Positions 55,576 to 64,000 of a stretch of DNA of 64,000 nt are shown in pieces. Where the stretch lies: contig JAVUNC010000004.1 of the NCBI GenBank assembly GCA_032173965.1, positions 5,872,001 through 5,936,000 on the forward strand, in the 5' to 3' direction. This DNA comes from Sitta carolinensis. Taxonomy: Eukaryota > Chordata > Aves > Passeriformes > Sittidae. The notes beneath the pieces are model-generated. The model searched no databases and had not been told where the DNA came from. It saw nothing but the letters and a program-made list of their open reading frames with translations. Every line of letters begins with the position of its first letter. Within the stretch, counting starts at the first letter, position 1. Both the position numbers and the translations under genes were made by a program.

Positions 55576-56767
55576 TGCTAACCCCAAAGGAAGGATTTGA
55601 TGCCTTAGGGAAGATGTTTTCACGTCTTCAAACACCCAAACCCCAAACTGGAGAGTCAGGTCCCCCATGGGTTTTATACATTGGGGCAAGTGTGCCAAAA
55701 GAAGTGGAGAGCTCTTTTAGGATGCACACCAGGTGCTGTATCACTGCCTCTTCCACTGATACACATCTATTATTTTAAAATCTGGCATGCCATCCTAGTT
55801 TTGTTCCTTCAGAAGGGTCCAGAATGGGACTGAACACCTGTGGGTCGGGGTCAGTCCAAGACCCACATGGCTATCCATGGCAGCAAAGCACTGCTGGCAT
55901 CATTCACCCATGGGGATCGTGTACAGGAGTGCATCACCTCGGGGGTGGATGCAGGAAAACAGCCCTGTCCAGCCCTTCCCACCCCTCATCCTTCCACTCT
56001 GAGATCCTCAGGGTTGCAGCTGTAGGACACAGAGCAGGGGAAAGCAAAGCAAGACAAAAGGAATGGGAAACAAAAATAATGACTTGAGGGTCTTTCAGTA
56101 CGAGATGCACAAAACTGAGGTTACTTTTAATTTTGCCATCAAAACAGTTTTTTTAACCCCAGCATGGAGTTACTCAGGTGTCCTAGGGACACACTAAGCT
56201 TCTTCCACAGAACTTGTCCATGCTCGTGAGTTCAAAGGTTTGTCTGTGTCTGCAGAATTTGGTTCTTGCCAGACCAGCTTTTATTTCCCTCCAGATCTAG
56301 AAAATCTCATTGATTTGACTCTTTGGCTCTTCATCCCTCATGCTCATGGCACGACTCAGTAGCTGCATTTGCCGAGCAAGTGTCACCCCCAATTTGTGTC
56401 TCTGCAGGAGGCAGAAGAGCCAGGGCTGTTACGTGTTTATTATATTAATGTCCCTATTCCTAGGCTAACAGCAAGACCAAGGGGTATTTTGCAGAAGCCT
56501 GTGCACTTTGTACCAGGCAACAAATCCTGATTCAGCCTGTTACACAAATTATCACAATCACAGAAAGTTAGAGGAGTCCAGACAAGGCGGTTGATGGAGG
56601 CACAGTGAAAGCAAACCCACAGCAAGGAGGCTCCTGATTTCAAAAGGGCAAGTGTCACACTCAGCATCACCAGAGCCTGGCTGCAAATGCCACCAGTGTG
56701 AGGACAATCAGGGCCTTCTCAGCGTGGAGAAAGTTCCAGGGAAACCTCATTGTGACCTTTTGTGTTT

Positions 56768-57068
56768 AAAGGCGGTTTATAATAAAGAGGGAGAGTGACT
56801 TTTTACAGGGGCAGATAATGACAGGATTAAGGGGGATGGTTTTAAACGAAAAGAGGAGAAATTTAGTTATTAAGAAGTTCACTGTGAGGGTGGTGGGGCC
56901 CAGAGAAGCTGTGGCTGCCCCATGCCTGGAATTGTTCAAGGCCAGGCTGGATGATGCTTGGAGCAACCTGGATTAGTGGAAGGTGTCCCTGCCCATGGCA
57001 GAGGGGTTGGGACAAGATGAGCTGTAATGTCCCTTCCAACCCAAACTATTCTGTGTTTTTCTGATTCT
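56768..57068 (+). mobile_element. CR1 LINE 3' fragment
   Basis: Sense copy from TTATAATAAAGAGGGAGAGT and GACTTTTTACAGGGGCAG through GAGAAGCTGTGGCTGCCCC, AAGGCCAGGCTGGATGATGC and GGAAGGTGTCCCTGCCC to AACTATTCTGTGTTTTTCTG. Closely parallels the copy at 49505. Confidence 0.93.
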
Positions 57069-57977
57069 GCAGGACCCAAGGTTAGTGCAGAGGTGGATGT
57101 TATTTCAGCTTTTATCAGTGACGTGTGCTGATGGCATGAGTCTGTCTCCATGCATTGGGTGTACCAAGGAGGACCGAGGTCAGCAGCAGCAGCCAAATAG
57201 GAACTTCTAAATGCCCAGGCATGACACAAAACCCTGAGAAAATCTGACCTGAACCCAGAAGAATTAAAAACAAAAGCTAGGAAATGGGATCACAGTCTTG
57301 AATTACCTCCAGGAAGGAGCCAAGGGGCAGCTGGGGAGGATAAATATCAAGCAGGGAAAATATTTAGTTTAGCTCAATTGACATATTGACACTTAAGGAA
57401 AACAGGATTATCTGTCCACAGATACATTTAATTAGAAGAAAGTTCCCATGTATTCAAGCAGAAGGCAGGAGTGAGTGGTTTTCTCTGGGAGGGACAGGGG
57501 CTGAAGATAGGGGACAGGCCTGTTGTCTCAGCTCTGGAGCTGGACCTTCCTCCCAGCTGCATTTGCTGAGATGGGGCAAGAGGAAGGCAGATCTAACCAG
57601 GGAGCCAGCATGGCCACAGAGTTATTCCCAGCTCAGAAATCTCATTTAAAGGGCAAATTAATTAATGGAAAGCGTGGTTTGGGAACATTGCCTCCATCCT
57701 TCCCCTTTTGCTGAGGCTCATACACCCCAAATCTTATATGCTCCTCGAGTCAGACTGGTACAGGAGCTGTTGGGGCAAGACTTTTCTCTGAATTTTACCC
57801 TGAATTTTTTTCTCATTGGTTTGCTTATAGGGAGTTTGATCTCTGTCCTTCAAGTTTCCCCACTTGCAAAATGACAGTAACAGTCAGCAGAAAGGCACCT
57901 GGAGCTCTTCTCACCAGGGAAAGTGGTAAGACAGCTTGTTATTCTTAAAATAAATTTTCAGTTAAGAGCAAAAGCCA

Positions 57978-57978
<1 letters not shown>

Positions 57979-58022
<44 letters not shown>
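57979..58022 (+). repeat. Poly(A) tract, 44 nt, 24 nt after an AATAAA
   Basis: Uninterrupted A run. AATAAA lies at 57949-57954, a normal spacing for an mRNA 3' end. A retroposed transcript is possible; a simple homopolymer is the alternative. The 57069-57948 sequence has no recognised protein similarity. Confidence 0.9.
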
Positions 58023-58025
<3 letters not shown>

Positions 58026-59235
58026 TTCATCAGCTATTGAAGGACCCTGGAAGATCAATGGTTTAGTTAATATAATTCTTGCCAAGTATTAGCCTGGAAA
58101 GATCAGAGCTGCCAGAAACAAAGTCAGGCAGATTAATGTCCTGCCCCAGTCCCAGTTTCCTGCTAAGCCTGACAGGTCCTGGCAAGAGCTCCTGTGCCCA
58201 GAAATGTATTTTGAGACCAGCATGCTTATAAATTATTCCCTTCAAATTAAATGCAGGCGAAGTTAATCTCATCCATAGAGGGCAGAGAGCAGACAGGTGA
58301 AGCTGGTGCAGCAGCCAAGGGTTCCCCTGAGGGGATTGGAGCACAAACTGGGGAGCAGGAGCAGAGACACAAGTGTGCCTTGGCTACAAGGGCTTGGGGC
58401 ACGGTGCAACAACTGTGAGCTGCCAGAAACACCCACAGCTTCCACAACAGGCGGGTCCTCCATTATCCACCCAGCTCCCTCCACCCCAGAAAGTAAGGAA
58501 ATTTAATTAGACTATCCCCAGAGAAACGATAAAACTCATGGATGCTCACGCAGAGAAGCAGCAGCTTTATCCTAAATGGTGTGATAAACCACTTAGGTGT
58601 GATAAACCAGGGGTTGCCATCAGGCAGGTACTTAATGAGTACACAAATGATAGTTCTAATTTCTCCTCCATCTTCCCATTTCCAACCAGTTGCCCTGGAA
58701 ACATCCCCCTCGAGGCACTCACAGGAGCAAAAAGAGGAGAAAAAAACAGCTGCAAACCCTTTGTGGTGTAAAGCTTGTGGCCAAGTGATGCCAGGGGAGG
58801 ATTTTGGGGTGAGCTGTGCCTGTACCAACCTGCCTGCCTCCCACACACTGCACAGCTTGGCCCTGTGGCCCCAGTGATGGGCACAGACCCCCCAAATATC
58901 CCCCAGGTCTTACAATACTCCCACAGCAAGCCTACAGGACACCCTCAGCATCTCCTCCGATCTCCCCACAAGTTGTTCACAGAAAGGCTGCACAGACCAT
59001 CCCTCCTACACAGACACTGCTGCAATCCACAAAGAACTGGCTGATATACAAGGTGCCAGAGGGGTGAATGTCCTCCCAGAAGATCCCGCAGTGCTTTTCC
59101 AACTGGGATGCAAGCAGCCACACCCAGAGGGCTGCAATTAATTCTGCATTAGGATAAACTCCCAATTTGGGAAAGGTAGGAGGAAAATGCACAAGATGTC
59201 TTCTCTTCTGCAAAGAGCACCTGCAATTCATGGGG

Positions 59236-59280
59236 AAAAAAAAAAAAAAAAAAAAAAGAAAAAAAGATAATTAAAAAATA
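59236..59280. repeat. A-rich tract
   Basis: About 23 consecutive A residues, then a G-interrupted A run and AATTAAAAAATA. No polyadenylation hexamer precedes it. Confidence 0.9.
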
Positions 59281-60087
59281 CAATCCCAAAGCTCACTTGC
59301 ATTGGAGGAATTAAAACGCCCTGATCAGTAGAGCCAGCCCATCCTGAGGATGCCAGGCCATGCTGGAGGCATCTCTGGGGGGCTTTGTCCCAGCAAACAC
59401 TGTCACCCTAAGGGTAAATGTGATGCCCACACCTCATATCCCAGCCCCAGCAAACATGGCTGGGGCAGCAAATTGCAACCCATAGCAGAAATTTTGGTCT
59501 CTGCTCTGAAGCAAGATGCCCACAGCAGGCAGAGGAGGCTGTGCCCTCATCATGCTTCCTTGTGCCCTCTGATTTCACAGGCTTTACCACCCAGGACTGC
59601 CACCCCAACATCCGAATCCCACCCCTCAAACACCGTGACTGAGCAAGGCCAAGCAAGGGACAAACCCCATCTCTCACCCACAGTGCACCCTCACATAAAT
59701 TTTCAATGCAGATTTTGTATAAAATGCACTTATATGCATATTACATGTATTTATAAAGATCCTTATATTCACACCTTTACCTTTTCAACCACAGACTTCA
59801 CCCATTTGAGCTTCACATCACAGTTTGTGCACAGATGCCTTGAATAAGACAAAGATGAGAACAAGAACAATCTCTGCTCCTGTGGAGTTATGCCTCCAGG
59901 TCATGAACTCATTGATCCCACCTGCCTGGCTTATTTTCTTAAGGCTTAAGAGAGCTGGCTCAGAGGAAGGGTGGGGGCACAGGGCTTGTGGCTCCTCACA
60001 CCACCCACGCTGCCAGGAAATACCTTGCCTGTACGTGGGGCTCAGCTGCTCTCAGATATTTTTCCCTACATGCCCCCAGAGACAGAA

Positions 60088-60250
60088 AATATTTATATAC
60101 TATACACCTATAAAAATACATAGTAACAATATAGGAAAATATGTAAATAGCACAATATATTAAAATATTTAGGTATTATATCTAAATATATAATGTATAG
60201 ATAAATATATAATAAATATATTGTACACATGCATACATATGCATATAGCA
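60088..60250. repeat. AT-rich low-complexity segment
   Basis: Dominated by ATATTTA, TATATAATAAATAT and CATACATATGCATAT words. No unit is regular enough to call a microsatellite. Confidence 0.8.
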
Positions 60251-61619
60251 AAAAGTTGGAAAGTTGAAATGACAGAGCCAGGGAAGAGGTGAATATCCAG
60301 GTGCAATCAAAGAAAGGAACCATGCTGGAAGTGCACACAGCACAGATGGAGCCAAGGATTGCCCAAGTCTTGGCCTGTTCCATAACCTGCCATCAAGATG
60401 AATTAAATGCATCCCAACTACCCAGGGACCAAACAGTTTCCTTGTGCCTCCTCAGTAGCTCCAGGCCAAGGCACCTCCACAACGTGCCTGCTTTGTGGTG
60501 TCTCTTTAGCTGGCTAAATCCTCTTCCCAGGCCTGTTTTTCTTTACCTTCAAGGCCCATCAGAAAATGTGAGTGGCTGCCAGGACAGGAAGTGCAGCTGC
60601 AGGGTGGGGTTGGTGGTTTCCCGGGGAGGGTGGCACGATGGCTGTAGTGCTTACAACCCACACATTTACCTGGGAGAACCTGGATCACCAGAAAAGGACA
60701 ATTTTTAACTTCCCAGCTGGACTTGCTCCAAGAACCTGCTAAGGATAATTGAAAACCAACTATTGATTGAGCCTAGAATTGCATACCCTCCCTCCCCTTA
60801 CCAGTTCTTTCCCAGGTGGATCAACCACCACTGATCCTAGCACCTCTTGCCAATATGCTGATACTGGGTTCCACCTCAGAACTGTAGGCACCAAGAGCTA
60901 AATATTTCATTCCCACCGAGGGAAAACTCCAGCCCAGAGCTCCCAATAAAGGCTCTTGCTATTTGAAACTATATTTCATCTGTGCATGTGTTGAAAAGTT
61001 TTAATCATGTACCTATGTATAGTCCTGCACCAGCAATTTCCAGTGCCAGCCAGAAGGAAAACACAGCACCCTCGGTAACAGAAATCACTCTGGAGCCAAG
61101 TAAACAAAACGACAGTCTTATAAACCAGAAGCATTTTTCCCATTAAGGATTCAATTCATGGACAGAATAACAAGGGATGAGTTATTTGGAAGTGTAGGCT
61201 TTAAGGCCATGGGTAATGTAACAGTGACAGAAACGCTGGGACTGCAAGACCTTCGCTCAGGAGTGACTCAGCTCAGCAGCTGCTTCCTGGAAAATTAATA
61301 CTTCAGCCTCCCCAAAACGCCTGCAAAGCCTTTGAGAGCTCGCACAAACCAGCCCTGGCATCCCTCTGATCTGTCACTGCTCTGGGGATTAGCACAGGTC
61401 CCCCACCCCAGCACAGGGCAAGGACCTGCAGGGAGCTCCAGCAGCGACCGTGGGACTCAAGGCAGTGCTGCCAACGAAAGCAATCACGTTCTGGCCTCGA
61501 AGCTACCTCCTCATAACCCCCAAACTACAAAATCCCCCTCATCACCATGGGCACACCTAGCAAGCCCATGCCCCAATCCAGGTAGAGGCATCTGTTAAGG
61601 AGGTTAACACGGAATCGTG

Positions 61620-62828
61620 TCAAGTAACAAACACCTAGTATTTATTAATAAATTAGTACACCGGAAGGCAATTTTTCAATTCATTCCCCTCTTCCCCCAC
61701 TCCCACCCCTTCCCACGGGGCAGCTCATGCCACCCTCATACCATTATTTCTTCAAATTGAGCGTAGTACAGACTGTTCGTTACGGGAGCATAATAATTGC
61801 AAATATAATCAGACAGACTTACGATGCAGCTTTTTGTTCCCCACACCCCCCACCCCTGACCTCTTTTAATAAAAAGTGAAGTGTGATTTGAAGAGACTAT
61901 TGAGACCACATAAGGTCTTCTGAGAACTTATCGGCCACGTCTGTATAAAAAACAAGAGACACGAGTGTAAAAGCATAGCTTGGTTTAAGTCTTACAGCAC
62001 GAGGAGAGCGGGACCACCGGCGGCCTTGGCCTCCCCACGTCCAGCACCGGCTCCCTCGGGGCCCCACCATTCCCACATGTGGCAAGGCAGGATAACTCCT
62101 TACATTCGACTGGAGGCAAAGGACCTTGCCACTGCCTCGAAGGTTGGTGGGGCTTGACCCTTTTCCTTGTGGTTTAAGCGCTTCTGCTGTAGCATATTAG
62201 GAGCGCGACGCGTTGTCCAGGTGAAAACCATACAATAAATAACCGTGCTAGTAAAATCTCAGCAATGGATATGAGCCAAACAAGAGTACATTAAAAAAAA
62301 AAAGTCAGCTCGGGTGGGAAGCTTAGCTGCGTTAAGAGACAGTAACCAGCAACAATTGGGGTGGGATTTTTGCATGATTTTGCCATTTACTGCCCCGAGG
62401 CGAAGGGAGGTGGTGGGAGACGGTCACTCCGAGCGACAGCTTTGACAGAGGAAGGGGGCTGCAGAGCAATCCCCAATTTGATGTGTTAGATAACATCAGA
62501 TTCATGGTCTTTTAGTTCATTAACTGCGGTTTTGGATTTTTTTGTTTGTTTTCTTTTTTTTTTAAAGTGCATCGGCTGATCTGATTGGAATGAGAACAAG
62601 AAGAGCGGCTCGGGGAGGGGGCAGAGGGTGAAAAGACTTGGACTGAGCAATAGTTACGGTGGAGGGTGCAACGCTGGCAAACTGCACGTCCTCCAAAAAC
62701 CAAGGACACCTCAATGAAAATACTGGCCGTATATTCTACAACAAATCCCGCCTGCGTATTGTTGGTCATCTTAACGAGTGCCAAGCTAGCTCTAGCAGAT
62801 ATTCGGAGAGTGTGCGGTGACCCAGTGC
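61620..62828 (-). other. TNFRSF21: TNFRSF21 3' UTR
   Basis: Sequence from the TAG stop to the AATAAA at 61641, about 1.2 kb. It carries no CR1 and contains scattered CpG (for example GGAGCGCGACGCG near 62202), unlike the flanking intergenic DNA. That fits a constrained UTR; the exact 3' end is inferred. Confidence 0.65.
61641..61646 (-). promoter_or_regulatory. TNFRSF21: Polyadenylation signal AATAAA of TNFRSF21
   Basis: Minus-strand reading TTATTAATAAATACTAGG contains AATAAA, followed by a GU-rich stretch (TGTTTGTTACTTG) within about 25 nt. Cleavage is expected near 61615-61630. It is the most distal well-formed signal I noticed below the stop codon. Confidence 0.65.
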
Positions 62829-63058
62829 CTACAGTAAATCAGGAAGGTGGCTATAGACAGAGTCCAGGAGGGTCTGGCTGGCTTCCTGGCTCTTGACTCC
62901 AGCGATCTCAAAAAGCCTGTCCAGCTTGTCTTCAGCCTGTGGGATCTCCTCGATCACGTGGAGCTCCTCGGGGTTGAGGATGTGCAGCATGTCGTCAAAG
63001 ATGGGCTGCAGGTCGCACGGGTCCAAGCGCACCTGGCGCAGGACGGTGTCCTTCTTTT
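62829..63058 (-). CDS. TNFRSF21: TNFRSF21 (death receptor 6) last coding exon
   Basis: TNFRSF21 is a type I membrane receptor of the TNF-receptor superfamily with a cytoplasmic death domain; this exon encodes the intracellular C-terminus beyond it. The acceptor is TTTCCTCCTACAG and the stop is TAG (62831-62829). The 230 nt give [20 protein letters not shown], then [19 protein letters not shown], and end [17 protein letters not shown], nearly identical to the mammalian C-terminus as I recall it. A split Glu codon joins it to the exon at 63935. It is on the same strand as ADGRF5, so TNFRSF21 lies upstream of ADGRF5 in the direction of transcription. Confidence 0.97.
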
Positions 63059-63934
63059 CTGTAGGAGGAAAGGGGATTGGTCAAGAAACTCCTCAAGAAA
63101 CCTCTGCTAACCAGGGCTTGTTCTCAGTCCATCCCCTGGTGCCACCTCTGGAGAGGGACATGCCACAAGAAGAACTGAGGGAAAAGGTGGAGGGTGACAA
63201 ATGGTGGGGAGGAGAGAAGATGGAGAACCCGTCTCAGCCAGGATCCTGCAAGAGCAAACACAGCATTTGTAAATGCTGAATTGCCAATTCGGAGAAGTGA
63301 GGGCAGGAGACAAGCCAAAAAAGCTGAATTCGGCTCTTTCAAGTTGTTTTCGTTGGTTCAGCTTTATTTCCACACCCAAGTATAAATTTGGTAGATTGAC
63401 TGAGCTCAGTGTTTCACCTTCATCAGAAGTTAAAAGATTATTAAATGCAGCAAGTTAAATGCAGTAAATTAAGGCCCCTAAAACAAAGGGGGGGCGACTA
63501 ATGGTATTTTATGTCTGCAGCAAAGAGGACCAAGAGTGAAAAAAAAAATTTTTAAAAACCTGAAACAAAAATCAGTCTGGAAATTACATTCTCTAGTTTC
63601 ATCTCATGCAGAAATGCACAGGACAACACAAGAGCCAAAAGTCAAGAGAAACACCCCTCAAACACTCAGGGATGCTACAACTTCCCTGGCAGAAATTCAA
63701 AGAGTTAAAAGCATTTAAAAATGTATTTCTGTCTCAAATCTTTATCATCTTTGCTAACAGGATATTCTGGTCAGGAATGAGGATGTGATAAATGTATCCT
63801 GGAGAGCCAGTTTTCCCAATTATTTACTTAAATGATATCATGTGTTGGGCAGCTCTACCACATGTGCTGACCACATGGGACGTGCCGTGGTGTCCCTTCT
63901 GTCCTCCCACTCTGCCCTGGGTTGGTTTTGGTAC

Positions 63935-64000
63935 CTTTGGTAATAAAAGAGCCTGTCCGGCTGAGCGCGGAGGAGCCGCTGGAGGTGGAGTCGCAGCGCA
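63935..64000 (-). CDS. TNFRSF21: TNFRSF21 penultimate coding exon, partial (cut by the window end)
   Basis: Minus-strand frame RCDSTSSGSSALSRTGSFIT followed by K and a split Glu codon at donor ACCAAAG|GTACCA. The Ser-rich segment directly precedes the KKDTVLRQ sequence in DR6. The exon continues beyond 64000, where the death domain, transmembrane and cysteine-rich ectodomain exons should lie. The intron 63059-63934 shows nothing notable. Confidence 0.95.

Larger units (their letters stand above)
58023..61610. other. Intergenic stretch downstream of TNFRSF21, no gene recognised
   Basis: Holds an A-rich run at 59236-59280 and an AT-rich segment at 60088-60250. No exon, CR1 copy or RNA gene was recognised. 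Confidence 0.4.

Overview
This is vertebrate nuclear DNA, almost certainly from a bird (my guess is a songbird or another neoavian; the species cannot be fixed). The basis is the many short CR1-type LINE fragments with avian 3' ends (ATTCTGTGATTCTATGATT-like octamer tails; the antisense form begins CACAGAATC...), compact introns with GT-AG junctions, and the syntenic gene pair found here. There are no bacterial-type operons, CRISPR arrays or phage genes.

Two protein-coding genes are supported, both on the minus strand and both cut by the window edges. (1) Positions 1-11,859 hold the 5' coding half of ADGRF5 (GPR116/Ig-Hepta), an adhesion G-protein-coupled receptor. Eleven coding exons with matching splice phases encode 553 residues: signal peptide, a basic RQKR site, an EGF-like cysteine-rich segment, a SEA module with a G/SVFV cleavage motif, two complete Ig-like domains and the start of a third. 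The GAIN domain and seven-helix part lie beyond position 1. The ATG exon starts with a splice acceptor, so its promoter and non-coding first exon(s) must lie at higher coordinates. (2) Positions about 61,620-64,000 hold the 3' end of TNFRSF21 (death receptor 6): the penultimate exon (partial), the last coding exon, and a 3' UTR ending at an AATAAA.

The roughly 50 kb between them (11,860-61,620) shows no convincing protein-coding exon. It holds about 13 of the window's 15 CR1 copies, a possible degraded LTR, a four-unit 45-bp minisatellite, homopolymer and AT-rich tracts, and a short CpG-rich block at about 49,965-50,335, which is the best candidate for a promoter or enhancer. In mammals ADGRF1 lies between ADGRF5 and TNFRSF21; no trace was recognised here.

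I do not see a new multi-gene system. The observations most worth a second look are the CpG-rich block with adjacent octamer-like motifs, a perfect 18-bp hairpin beside it, a perfect 12-bp inverted repeat made of two forkhead-like sites, a poly(A)44 tract 24 bp after an AATAAA (possible retrocopy), and the apparent absence of ADGRF1.
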